Part shown: in pieces, positions 1-8,152 of the stretch
Layout of the letters: every line of letters starts with the position of its first letter
Position numbering within the stretch: position 1 is the first letter of the stretch
Source of the DNA: CAYWVO01 sp964461835
GTDB taxonomy: Bacteria > Zixibacteria > MSB-5A5 > WJJR01 > JAJRUJ01
Direction of reading: 5' to 3'
Assembly (NCBI GenBank): GCA_964461835.1
Contig: CAYWVO010000005.1
Location: forward strand, 29,222 to 93,221
Length of the DNA stretch: 64,000 nt
Position numbers and translations under genes: made by a program
Notes under the pieces: generated by a model
Told to the model about the DNA's origin: nothing
What the model saw: the letters and a program-made list of their open reading frames with translations, nothing else
Databases searched by the model: none

Positions 1-2
1 GA

Positions 3-860
3 CGGTGGGCCAACGAGCCGGTGGCCATTCCGGTGTTGCTGGCCATCCCCGCAATTTTGCTATTGCTCGCGCTGCGCTACAGAGACCCGCTTGGGAACTT
101 CCTGGGATTCTCCGCTGGGCTGGAGGATACGATTGTCTATTCGTACTCCAGTGCCTTCCCGCACTGGCTGCTGAACATCTTTTTCTTGGGCATGACGGCA
201 CTGGTGGTCTTGGCAAGTATTGCCGGCGTGACGCGTTTCTGGTCGGCCCTGAAATCTGCGAGTAATCCGTCCGATGAAGTCAGAGGATTCTGGCCCAGTG
301 TGTGGACGGTACTTAAACGAGTTTTTGTACACGATACCTTCTCCGAGTGTGGACGTTCCAAGTCGCGTCTCGGTACACACATGGCCGTCTTCTTTGGTTT
401 TGCGGCATTGACTGTTGTCACACTCTGGATTATCACGTCCGGCATTAATCCACTGATTCAACGTCCATTTGTGTATCCCTTTAATTTCTTCAGCCCGTGG
501 AAAATACTGGCCAACCTCGGGGGAGCGGCAATCCTGATCGGGATTGTGGTTATGGCTTGGGATCGCCTGCGCGATACCGAGCGCAGCGGCCCGGGCGGCT
601 ATTTCGATTGGGCACTACTGACTGCCATCTTTTTTGTCGTGACTTCCGGATTTGCGACTGAACTGTTGCATTATTTCCGTCTGGAACCGCATCGCCACCT
701 GGTGTATTTCGGGCATTTGGTTCTGGTCAGCGGTCTGATTCTTTACTTGCCCTATTCCAAATTGGCGCACCTTTTCTATCGGTTTGCCGCCCTGGTACAC
801 GCGGAACAGATTGGGCGAAAAAAGTCACCGGTAGCGGTGAGAGGACTTGACCATGACTAA
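3..860 (+). CDS. qmoC: QmoC-like quinone-interacting membrane oxidoreductase subunit, C-terminal part (5' cut by window edge)
   Basis: The frame is open to the left edge, so the gene begins outside the window; the first GTG at 21 is probably internal. What remains is a heme-b type membrane domain with about five to six hydrophobic segments, containing FPHWLLN near the start and conserved His residues in the later helices (HMAVFFGF, LLHYF, HLVYFGHLVL). This matches the C-terminal half of QmoC, whose N-terminal half normally carries [4Fe-4S] clusters and would lie upstream. QmoABC links menaquinol to APS reductase in sulfate reducers. The 3' end overlaps dsrJ by 8 bp, so the two are probably translationally coupled. 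A related DsrM/HdrE-type cytochrome b is the alternative reading. Confidence 0.72.
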   Translation, partial: RWANEPVAIPVLLAIPAILLLLALRYRDPLGNFLGFSAGLEDTIVYSYSSAFPHWLLNIFFLGMTALVVLASIAGVTRFWSALKSASNPSDEVRGFWPSVWTVLKRVFVHDTFSECGRSKSRLGTHMAVFFGFAALTVVTLWIITSGINPLIQRPFVYPFNFFSPWKILANLGGAAILIGIVVMAWDRLRDTERSGPGGYFDWALLTAIFFVVTSGFATELLHYFRLEPHRHLVYFGHLVLVSGLILYLPYSKLAHLFYRFAALVHAEQIGRKKSPVAVRGLDHD

Positions 861-1233
861 GAGAACTCAAACCAACGGTGAACGTCGAAGCCGGCTCGGG
901 CTGACGATTATCATTGTCCTGTTGATTTTGATTCCGTTTGTGTATGCCATTGCCGATAAAATGATCCCCGCGGGTGCCGATCCGGCAACCCCGTTCCTGG
1001 AATATCCCGGGCCGGAGCACAGGGAGTGTGTACGGGACACCGAATACATGCGGCATCACCATTGGGAGTTGCTCACCGGTGTCCGTGAGGAAGTAGTGCG
1101 ATATGGAGTGCGGGGCGAGGTCAGTTTGGATAAGTGCAAAGACTGCCATACCAGTCGTGAACGATTCTGCAATCAATGTCATAATGCGGTGAGTCTACAG
1201 CCGGATTGTTTTGGCTGTCATTACTACCCGTAA
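853..1233 (+). CDS. dsrJ: DsrJ, triheme cytochrome c of the Dsr membrane complex
   Basis: The 126-residue protein starts with a membrane anchor (about residues 16-36) and ends in a cluster of three CxxCH heme sites: CKDCH, CNQCH and CFGCH, the last followed by the family-typical HYYP terminus. A conserved segment with Cys and His (ECVRDTEYMRHHHWELL) precedes them. DsrJ is the periplasmic cytochrome of DsrMKJOP, which couples the quinone pool to the DsrC trisulfide cycle. I chose ATG 853 over TTG 847 because GAGAGG lies 8 bp upstream of it and the ATGACTAA overlap with the previous gene is tight. dsrO follows after 29 bp. Confidence 0.9.
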   Translation: MTKRTQTNGERRSRLGLTIIIVLLILIPFVYAIADKMIPAGADPATPFLEYPGPEHRECVRDTEYMRHHHWELLTGVREEVVRYGVRGEVSLDKCKDCHTSRERFCNQCHNAVSLQPDCFGCHYYP

Positions 1234-1262
1234 TCGGTCGGCGGAAGAAAAGTGAGCACGAG

Positions 1263-2003
1263 ATGGACAGACGTGATTTCATAAAAACTGCCGGTGGGGC
1301 CATCCTGGCGGGGACCGCCACCACGTACGCCTTTCAGCTGTTGACGATGGCGACCACGCACAGCCCGGACACGAACAGTCCCTTTGCGGGGAAGCGCTGG
1401 GGGATGATAATCGACCTCACCAAATGCCGTGAAGGATGTACCGCCTGCATGGAAGCGTGTCGCTATGAAAACAACGTCTCGTTGCATGGTGACACGCGGT
1501 GGGACAATCACTGGCTGCGAAAAGTAGCGGTGAAGAGCGTGGATGAGGAGGATGCCCCGGAGAAAGAGGTGCTGCTGCTCTGTAACCACTGCGACAAACC
1601 ACCCTGTGCGCAGGTGTGTCCGGTGCAGGCAACCTATAAGCGCGAAGATGGGATTGTGATTGTCGATCATCACCGCTGTATCGGCTGCCGGTATTGCATG
1701 ATTGCCTGCCCGTACAACGCGCGGCAGTTCAACTTTAAAGACAAGCACGAGTGGGTGAACAAGGAACGACCCAAACGGTCGCACGGGGTGGCCGAATCCT
1801 GCCATCTGTGTGCCCATCGACTGGATACCGGTCGCTTGCCGGCGTGTGTCGAAGCGTCACGGGAGGTCGGCTGTAATGCGATCATGGTCGGCGATTTGAA
1901 TGATCCCAAAAGTGAGATTTCCCGGGTGATTGCCCATCGAGCGGTCAAGCGGCTCAAGGAGGATCTCGGTACGGAACCCAAAGTCCACTACCTCGGACTC
2001 TGA
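1263..2003 (+). CDS. dsrO: DsrO, periplasmic ferredoxin-like iron-sulfur protein (Tat substrate)
   Basis: The start is ATG 1263, which places a twin-arginine signal (RRDFIK) at residues 3-8 followed by a hydrophobic stretch. The longer open frame from 1206 would bury that signal and overlap dsrJ. The mature part has four Cys clusters: CREGCTACMEAC, CNHCDKPPCAQVCP, CIGCRYCMIACP and a later CHLC...C group, as in DsrO/TtrB/PsrB electron-transfer subunits. In the Dsr complex it passes electrons between the NrfD-type protein DsrP and cytochrome DsrJ. It sits between dsrJ and dsrP with short gaps (29 and 22 bp), consistent with one operon. Confidence 0.9.
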   Translation: MDRRDFIKTAGGAILAGTATTYAFQLLTMATTHSPDTNSPFAGKRWGMIIDLTKCREGCTACMEACRYENNVSLHGDTRWDNHWLRKVAVKSVDEEDAPEKEVLLLCNHCDKPPCAQVCPVQATYKREDGIVIVDHHRCIGCRYCMIACPYNARQFNFKDKHEWVNKERPKRSHGVAESCHLCAHRLDTGRLPACVEASREVGCNAIMVGDLNDPKSEISRVIAHRAVKRLKEDLGTEPKVHYLGL

Positions 2004-2025
2004 GCAGTGGTGAGGGAGAACCGCG

Positions 2026-3204
2026 ATGAAAATGAAATTTGAAAATATTCAGGGAACGTCTCCGCGGTATTGGCTGTTGTTGGCGATCTTCGGCCTGATG
2101 GCGCTGGGTGGGTTGATCGCGACGCTGATCGCCAGCAACGAGGGGTTGTATATTACCGGTATGACGAACCGGGTCCCGTGGGGCCTGCAAATCGTTATGG
2201 CGGTGTACTACATCGGGCTGTCGGCAGGTTCACTGGTGATCTCGGGACTCTATGGCGTCTTTGGCAAGATTGAATACAAGCCGTTTGCCCGGATGGCTGT
2301 GTATATCGCGATGCTCTTTCTCATTGCGGGCTTGCTGTCGATTCTGACCGATCAGGGCCGTCTCGACCGGGTATTTATCCAACCGTTCGTTCACTTTAAT
2401 TTGCAATCGATGTTCTCGATAAATCCGATGCTGTATATCGGACATATTCTCATTTGTATAATTTACCTCTGGGCCTTATTCACCGAGAGACGGCGGACGA
2501 CGACGTTTGTCGCCACGCTGGCGTTTGGTTGGGCGTTCTGTGTCCATAGCGGGACCGGCGCAATTTTCGGCTTCGGTGCCCGCGTGCTCTATGAATCACC
2601 GCTGTTGCCGGCGAGTTTTGTGGCGGCGGCGATGGCCTCCGGCACCGCACTCATGATTTTGACGATTGTCGGCTTGTTTAAAATAACGCACCGGCACGTT
2701 GACGATGAATTGATTGTCTGGTTGGGGCGGTTTCTCGCCATCTGCTTGCTGGTCGTCGTGTATTTTTTAGTGATGGAAAACGCCTACCGCGCTTACGTGG
2801 TCGAGTTGCGCGACGCCGCAATATACTACCTCTTCGGCGGTTGGCACAGTGTGTTGTTTTGGCTGGGTCTGATGGTCATCGGCTGTGCCGTCCCGCTCTT
2901 TATTCTGTTTTATCGGAAGACGGGCAAGAAGGTCCGCTGGATTGTCTTTGCCTCTGCCCTGGTGGTGTTCGGGGTCCTCTGTGAACGGTATGTGATTGTT
3001 CTTCCCGGCCTGACCCATCCGGCGCATCTGTTCCCCGGTATGGAAATCACTGCCTCGGTACTGGAGGAGGGGATTGCCAGTTATCGCGTGAGCCTGGTGG
3101 AAATCATTCAGGCCCTGGGTGTTTTCGGCTTCATCGCGTTCCTCTTCGCCTGGGGATTGAAAGTGTTCAAACTGCTGCCGACGGAAGCGAGGGTAACCGG
3201 GTAA
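2026..3204 (+). CDS. dsrP: DsrP, NrfD-family integral membrane protein
   Basis: The 392-residue protein is almost wholly hydrophobic with about ten predicted membrane segments and the NrfD/PsrC-type start (short polar N-terminus, then RYWLLLAIFGLMALGG). Loop motifs such as NRVPWGLQI and FGFGARVLYESPLLPASFV fit the DsrP/HybB branch. DsrP is thought to exchange electrons with menaquinone and to pass them to DsrO and DsrJ on the outside. A good GGAGAA site precedes the ATG. It closes the qmoC-dsrJOP run; dsrM and dsrK are not found downstream, so they are either upstream of the window or replaced by the Qmo module. Confidence 0.88.
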   Translation: MKMKFENIQGTSPRYWLLLAIFGLMALGGLIATLIASNEGLYITGMTNRVPWGLQIVMAVYYIGLSAGSLVISGLYGVFGKIEYKPFARMAVYIAMLFLIAGLLSILTDQGRLDRVFIQPFVHFNLQSMFSINPMLYIGHILICIIYLWALFTERRRTTTFVATLAFGWAFCVHSGTGAIFGFGARVLYESPLLPASFVAAAMASGTALMILTIVGLFKITHRHVDDELIVWLGRFLAICLLVVVYFLVMENAYRAYVVELRDAAIYYLFGGWHSVLFWLGLMVIGCAVPLFILFYRKTGKKVRWIVFASALVVFGVLCERYVIVLPGLTHPAHLFPGMEITASVLEEGIASYRVSLVEIIQALGVFGFIAFLFAWGLKVFKLLPTEARVTG

Positions 3205-3358
3205 CGCAAATTGGGCGATGCTTAGCGACTGACACCGGGGTAAGTCGCCAACCGAGGAAGAGCTTGCGCAGAACGGACCGGCATCGACATCCTTTTCGCT
3301 GAAATGGTAGCGGATTGACACAGATCGGCGGACAGCGCAGAGAGGCGGCACGTTACTC

Positions 3359-4798
3359 GTGTTACAACGTATTGCCATTGAATGGAAATTAAGCACCCTG
3401 TTTGCGGGGCTGTTGCTCTTGTCCCTGGTGCTCAGCGGCTGCCTCCCGGATCCCCTTGTTGGTCCGCGTCTCTTGCCCATAATCACCATCGTTGTCTTAA
3501 GCTCGGCGTTAATCTGGGTGGTGGTACACGTTTCGTTGAAGCGGCCGGTCACTGCGCTGGTCAAGGCGATGGACCGCCTCGCCGAGAAAGACTTTGATTT
3601 TCGTCTGGATGAAGATGAGGAAGGGGAATTCGGCGCACTGGCGATGACGTTCAATGAAATGGCGGATATGCTCTCAGCGTCGTTGACTGAGTTACAAAAA
3701 AACCAGGATTACCTCCGCCGGGTCCTGGAGAGCTCGGCGGATATTATCATTACCGTAAACTCCACCGGCCGCATCCAAACCATGAACTCAGGCGCCGAGA
3801 ATGTGTTGGGGCACAACCGCATGGAGGTGGTCGGAGAATCCATTGACGTTCTGCTGGCCAATCCCGAAGTACGCAAAATCGCCGCTAAGAAACTCCGCCA
3901 CGCCGAAAACGTGGTAAACTGGGAATTGCCTTTTATCACCAAAGCCGGGGTGGTACGCGACGTGTTGGTCACGTTGTCCCGTCTGCGCAACTCCCAGGGG
4001 GCAATTATCGGCACCATCGTCATGGGGAAGGACATCACCGAAGAAAAACGACTGCAAAAAGAGTTGATCCAGTCCCAACGGTTTGCAGCGATCGGCGAGG
4101 TGTTTACCGGCATTCAGCATTCCATGAAAAATATGCTCAACGCCTTAAAAGGCGGGTCCTACATGGTGCGTACCGGAATAAAAAGCGATAATCGCACTAT
4201 GCTGAGCGATGGGTGGGAAATTGTGCAAGAGGGGATTACGCGGCTGACCGAGATGTCGATGGATATGCTCAAATACGTCAAAGAGTGGAAGCCCAAAGAT
4301 GATTTGGTTGATTTATCGCAAATCCTGTGTGACATTGAACGGGTGATAAAACAGACGGCAAAAGATAAGGGAATCGATTTTCAATTGATCGCCTGTCCCG
4401 ACATCCCCCAGGTGTCGTGCGATGGTAAAATGGTCCACTCGGCGGTGATGGATATCGCTTCGAATGCCGTCGATGCCTGTGTCTGGAAGGATTATCCGTC
4501 GGATGAGCAACCATTCGTAACGATGAAGCTGCAGGGGTGTGACCGTAATGAAGTAACCATTGAAATTCAGGATAATGGGTGCGGCATGACCGAGGAGGTC
4601 AAGGCAAATATATTTCGGCCGTTCTATAGTACTAAGAGCAAGGCAGGGACCGGGTTGGGGTTGTCGATTGCCTCACGGATGATTGAAGTCCATGAAGGGC
4701 GAATCGAAGTTGAGTCGGAACCGGACCGGGGTACCCTCTTTCGCATCGTCTTACCCGTGGAGAGAAACGACCGACACAAGGAGCAGAGTAATGGCTAA
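3359..4798 (+). CDS. Membrane sensor histidine kinase (HAMP-PAS-HisKA-HATPase)
   Basis: This 479-residue kinase starts at a GTG preceded by GAGAGG. It has two N-terminal membrane helices (about 11-28 and 38-58) with almost no periplasmic loop, a HAMP domain (about 58-110), a PAS domain (about 118-230), a phospho-acceptor region with His254 in QHSMKNMLN, and an ATPase domain with DNGCG and GTGLGLS boxes. With so little outside the membrane, it probably senses a signal in the membrane or cytoplasm, for example redox state through PAS. It lies 154 bp after dsrP and overlaps the receiver gene by 8 bp, so the pair forms a two-component system possibly tuned to sulfur respiration. Confidence 0.88.
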   Translation: MLQRIAIEWKLSTLFAGLLLLSLVLSGCLPDPLVGPRLLPIITIVVLSSALIWVVVHVSLKRPVTALVKAMDRLAEKDFDFRLDEDEEGEFGALAMTFNEMADMLSASLTELQKNQDYLRRVLESSADIIITVNSTGRIQTMNSGAENVLGHNRMEVVGESIDVLLANPEVRKIAAKKLRHAENVVNWELPFITKAGVVRDVLVTLSRLRNSQGAIIGTIVMGKDITEEKRLQKELIQSQRFAAIGEVFTGIQHSMKNMLNALKGGSYMVRTGIKSDNRTMLSDGWEIVQEGITRLTEMSMDMLKYVKEWKPKDDLVDLSQILCDIERVIKQTAKDKGIDFQLIACPDIPQVSCDGKMVHSAVMDIASNAVDACVWKDYPSDEQPFVTMKLQGCDRNEVTIEIQDNGCGMTEEVKANIFRPFYSTKSKAGTGLGLSIASRMIEVHEGRIEVESEPDRGTLFRIVLPVERNDRHKEQSNG

Positions 4799-5240
4799 GC
4801 GAGTATTGGTGGTAGATGACGACGAGAACACCGTCAAATTTCTTTCCGCGGCTTTGGAGGAAAACGGCTACGAACCGCTTACCGCCCTCAACGGCAAGGA
4901 AGGCCTGGAGAAAATATTGACTGAAAAGCCGGACTTGGTCCTGCTGGACGTGATGATGCCGAAGAAGTCCGGATTCGTCCTGTTCAAACAACTCCGCCGG
5001 GACGAGAAATGGAAAGATCTGCCGATTATCATGCTCACCGGGGTGGCGGAAGTTCTGGAAGATCTGGATTCGCAAAGTGGTGATACGGGGGAACGACCAT
5101 ACGACAGCCTGCGCGAGGCCATGCGCAAATCGATTCAGGAGATGAAAGAGGAAGGTCTGGTCAAGCCGGAAATGTTTATCGATAAACCAATCGATCCGGA
5201 GTTGGTCATTGCCAAGGTGAGAGAACTGATCGGGGAGTAG
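4791..5240 (+). CDS. Single-domain response regulator with extended C-terminal segment
   Basis: The protein (149 residues from ATG 4791, in an ATGGCTAA overlap with the kinase gene) is a receiver with the acidic pair DDD near residue 10, phospho-acceptor Asp53 (LLDVMMP), the conserved Thr (MLTG) and the DKP lysine. Between the Thr and the Lys strand there is an insertion of about 40 residues rich in charged amino acids, which is unusual for a receiver. No DNA-binding domain follows, so output is likely by protein contact or phosphotransfer. The overlap with the kinase gene strongly suggests they are cognate. Confidence 0.85.
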   Translation: MAKRVLVVDDDENTVKFLSAALEENGYEPLTALNGKEGLEKILTEKPDLVLLDVMMPKKSGFVLFKQLRRDEKWKDLPIIMLTGVAEVLEDLDSQSGDTGERPYDSLREAMRKSIQEMKEEGLVKPEMFIDKPIDPELVIAKVRELIGE

Positions 5241-5428
5241 CTTGCCCAACAGGGTCGCGACACCTCATTCCACAGCTAATTCTGCACCAATGCCGAAAAA
5301 TTACCCGCAATAACCACAAAAATAGTCCCGTATCTGGTTGTATAAGATTGGCGGTCGCGATTGTGACCGTTGGCTGAAAAATGGCGTCCGTTCAGTCAGC
5401 CAATAAAGAGATGTGCCAATGGAGGAAA

Positions 5429-6049
5429 ATGGTGATACACCAGCAGGATATTTTGCGAATTGCAGGATTGGTGTCAGTAACTGTGCTGTTCTTAGCGGTA
5501 GCTGCCTGTTCGACCGCCAATACGGATCAGAAATCCGCCGCGAATACCACCGCACAGGCGGAACAGGGAGAGGGAGTCAAGATGCAGGAAATAGATTTTA
5601 ACACCATTACCGGTGAGGAGACGTCGCTCCAGGAGTACGACGGTAAGGTTGTCCTTCTTGTCAACGTGGCCAGTGAATGTGGTTACACACCACAGTACGC
5701 CGGGTTGGAGGAATTGTATCGTACCTACGGCGATAGCGGATTGGTAGTCCTCGGGTTCCCGGCCAATAATTTCGGCAACCAGGAGCCAGGGTCAAATGAA
5801 GAGATCATGCAATTCTGTGAAACCAGATTCGATGTCACCTTTCCGATGATGGCTAAGGTCAGCGTGAAGGGGGACGACAAGCACCCGCTCTACGTGCAAC
5901 TCACCGAACATTCGCCCCTCTCCGGTGAGATTCAGTGGAATTTCACCAAGTTTCTCCTGGATCGTGATGGCCAACCAGTAGCTCGTTTTGATTCCGGTAC
6001 CGAGCCATTGTCGGATACACTGGTCGGCGAGGTCAAGAAACTGCTCTAG
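5429..6049 (+). CDS. Lipoprotein glutathione peroxidase (Cys type)
   Basis: The product reduces peroxides with thiol donors. Core family motifs are visible: the catalytic Cys in ASECGYTPQY, the GFPANNFGNQEPG loop with the conserved Gln, and WNFTKFL with the catalytic Trp and Asn. A Cys replaces selenocysteine. The N-terminus has a hydrophobic segment ending in LAVAAC, a lipobox, so it is probably anchored in the envelope. I chose ATG 5429 as the first start compatible with the signal; GTG 5432 fits the GGAGGA site at 5421 better, so the exact start is uncertain. A strong terminator follows, so it looks monocistronic. Confidence 0.9.
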   Translation: MVIHQQDILRIAGLVSVTVLFLAVAACSTANTDQKSAANTTAQAEQGEGVKMQEIDFNTITGEETSLQEYDGKVVLLVNVASECGYTPQYAGLEELYRTYGDSGLVVLGFPANNFGNQEPGSNEEIMQFCETRFDVTFPMMAKVSVKGDDKHPLYVQLTEHSPLSGEIQWNFTKFLLDRDGQPVARFDSGTEPLSDTLVGEVKKLL

Positions 6050-6076
6050 CTCAATCGAAAACGATTATTTCTTGTT

Positions 6077-6113
6077 TTGCGGGATCGGCCTGGTCCGATC
6101 CCGCAAGCTTTTT
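6077..6113 (+). terminator. Rho-independent terminator after the glutathione peroxidase gene
   Basis: A perfect 12-bp stem (TTGCGGGATCGG at 6077-6088 with its complement at 6095-6106) around a 6-base loop is followed by GC and then five T. It sits 28 bp after the stop codon. The remaining ~290 bp before the next gene contain no credible gene; they probably hold the promoter of the exporter gene. Confidence 0.9.
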
Positions 6114-6401
6114 CCATTCTACAAATCCACAACGTTAAGATCGGCAATTAGTTTCGGAGAATTAACGGATATCCCTGATTGTCATAATATCCGGAATCTG
6201 ACAGGAATCCCTTTGCTTGTGAATAAATTCATTTAGTATCTACACAGGCCAATCTGAGCGGTGGATGGCAATGTCTGCGCAGAACGTTGGAAGAGGTTGA
6301 TCAATGTGCGCTGAACAATCACGGGTGCAGCCGACGCTAGCAGAGGTAACCGAGAACGTTTCGCGGATTGCTTATCCAGCAGTACCACTTCGGAGGCAAA
6401 C

Positions 6402-7370
6402 ATGCACATGAAACACCGGTGGTGGTGGGTGATCATTCTGGCGGTAGCGGTCGGCGGGATGGCCTTACTTGCCCAACCGGCTTTGGCGGATGTGGCCGAA
6501 CCGGCAGCTTCGAGTTCCGACGGCGGCAAGCCATGGTGGTACTGGCCTATCCTGCTGTTTATCGTGACTCTGATTATGGGCATTTTTGCCGTGCTGGGCG
6601 GGGTTGGTGGAGGGGTGCTGTTCGTTCCGATTATCAGCGGTTTTTTCCCCTTTCACCTGGATTTTGTTCGTGGAGCCGGATTGCTGGTTGCGCTATCCGG
6701 GGCGCTGGCGGCTGGGCCGGGCCTGCTTCAAATGAACCTGGCAAGTCTCCGGTTAGCAATCCCGGTGGCTCTGATCGCCTCGGCCTGCGCTATCGTCGGC
6801 GCGATGCTCGGCCTCGCCCTCCCGACCCACATTGTGCAGATTTGTCTGGGAGCTACGATATTGGGAATTTGTGTGCTGATGCTCACCGCCAAGAAAAGTG
6901 AGTATCCGGACGTGCCCAAAGCCGATCCGTTATCCGAAGCGTTGCGCATCTACGGAGTATATCAGGAACGCAGTACCGGCAAGACAGTCTGCTGGCAAAT
7001 CCACCGAACCCCGCTGGGGATGGCGATGTTTATCATTATCGGCATCATGGCCGGTATGTTCGGGCTGGGCGCCGGGTGGGCTAATGTCCCTGTCTTGAAT
7101 TTGGTAATGGGCGCCCCGCTTAAAATCAGTGTTGCCACAAGTAAGTTCCTGCTGTCGATCACCGACACCTCCGCCGCCTGGGTCTATTTGAATCAAGGAT
7201 GTGTCATTCCGCTGATGGTGGTACCGTCGATTGTGGGAATCATGCTGGGCTCGTTCATTGGCGTCCGTCTGCTGGCGGTCACCCGGCCGGCGATGGTCCG
7301 TTGGATCGTTATCGGTATGCTTGCGTTTGCTGGAACAAAAGCGCTGTTGAAAGGTTTTGGTATCGGCTAA
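6402..7370 (+). CDS. TauE/SafE (TSUP) family anion exporter
   Basis: This 322-residue membrane protein has an N-terminal signal-like helix, a short polar segment, then two homologous halves of about four helices each. The TSUP glycine motifs are seen in both halves: GGVGGGVLFVPI in the first and GLGAGWANVPVLN in the second. Family members export sulfite, sulfoacetate or organosulfonates, or import thiosulfate. GGAGG lies 5 bp upstream of the ATG. The small membrane protein that follows (55 bp gap) is a usual companion. Placement near dsr genes suggests it handles a sulfur oxyanion; the substrate cannot be read from sequence. Confidence 0.88.
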   Translation: MHMKHRWWWVIILAVAVGGMALLAQPALADVAEPAASSSDGGKPWWYWPILLFIVTLIMGIFAVLGGVGGGVLFVPIISGFFPFHLDFVRGAGLLVALSGALAAGPGLLQMNLASLRLAIPVALIASACAIVGAMLGLALPTHIVQICLGATILGICVLMLTAKKSEYPDVPKADPLSEALRIYGVYQERSTGKTVCWQIHRTPLGMAMFIIIGIMAGMFGLGAGWANVPVLNLVMGAPLKISVATSKFLLSITDTSAAWVYLNQGCVIPLMVVPSIVGIMLGSFIGVRLLAVTRPAMVRWIVIGMLAFAGTKALLKGFGIG

Positions 7371-7425
7371 CATGCTGTTCCTGGGTAGTTGATAATATCC
7401 CGGGACGTTGGGGGAGAAAGGACAA

Positions 7426-7854
7426 ATGCCTGAAATTCCTAAAGCACAAGATGTCGAAGCCAGTCCGGAACAAATTCGCTATGCCGGCATATTGGAGATC
7501 GGCATGTATATCGGACTGGCGGCGCTCTTCGTCACTTTCGTGCTATACGCCTTTGGGATCGTCAGTCCCTACATCCCGCTCGATGAAATTCCCAACTACT
7601 GGTCTCTGGGTGTGCATGAATATCTGGACGCCACACACACGCATGGCGGATGGAGCTGGCTCGACAAGCTGGGGTATGGTGACTACCTGAATTTTGCCGG
7701 GGTGGCGATTCTGGCCGGGGTGACCATTATCTGTTACCTGTCGATTGTGCCGATTTTGCTGAAGCAACACGACCGGGCGTACGCAATTCTGGCACTGCTG
7801 GAGGCGGTAATCCTCGCCCTCGCTGCCAGTGGCATCCTGGCGGGTGGACACTAG
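7426..7854 (+). CDS. Small membrane protein, DUF1634-like, partner of the TSUP exporter
   Basis: The 142-residue product has three hydrophobic segments (about 25-50, 85-105 and 118-138) separated by a polar loop containing HEYLDATHTHGGWSW. Size, topology and position next to a TauE/SafE gene fit the DUF1634 family, whose role is unknown. I chose ATG 7426, with GGAGAAAGGA upstream, over a TTG 18 bp earlier. The two genes are probably cotranscribed. Confidence 0.62.
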   Translation: MPEIPKAQDVEASPEQIRYAGILEIGMYIGLAALFVTFVLYAFGIVSPYIPLDEIPNYWSLGVHEYLDATHTHGGWSWLDKLGYGDYLNFAGVAILAGVTIICYLSIVPILLKQHDRAYAILALLEAVILALAASGILAGGH

Positions 7855-7979
7855 ATAGATTGGCGTTGGAGCGATTAGGCGCCCCATGCCAATATTGATG
7901 ACGGTACCGTCAAATTCCCCGTCAACGGTTCACGCTCCAGTCCGGTGGTGGAAATTCCATGCGTGGCCTCGGTGACCTT

Positions 7980-8126
7980 TTACAACACTTCCCGCTGTAC
8001 CAAACTACAATAAGCTCGTTCGACTGCCATGATTGCCTGCTCAATGACCTGCTGGGTGCGATAGTCGTTTAGCCGCGCTAAATCATGTAGCCACGCAGCG
8101 ATAACAATACTTGAGGATAGTGAGTC
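7980..8126 (-). other. Coding-like open segment without start codon (possible gene remnant)
   Basis: In the ~300-bp gap between the exporter pair and the sugar transferase, the minus strand holds 48 open codons ending in TAA. The translation looks protein-like, with HDLARLNDYRTQQVIEQAIM followed by a VERAY segment, but it has no usable start and begins right after an in-frame stop. It may be the tail of a decayed gene. I do not recognise the family, and chance is not excluded. Confidence 0.2.
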
Positions 8127-8152
8127 TCAGGGAAAGCTCCGTCGGCGGAAGG

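Noticed and set aside
1206..1262. Upstream in-frame extension of dsrO
   Set aside because: It would place 19 residues before the Tat signal and overlap dsrJ; ATG 1263 is the natural start.
2767..3654. 295-codon minus-strand frame across the end of dsrP and the start of the kinase gene
   Set aside because: It runs antisense across two well-supported genes and has a low-complexity Ser/Arg/His composition.
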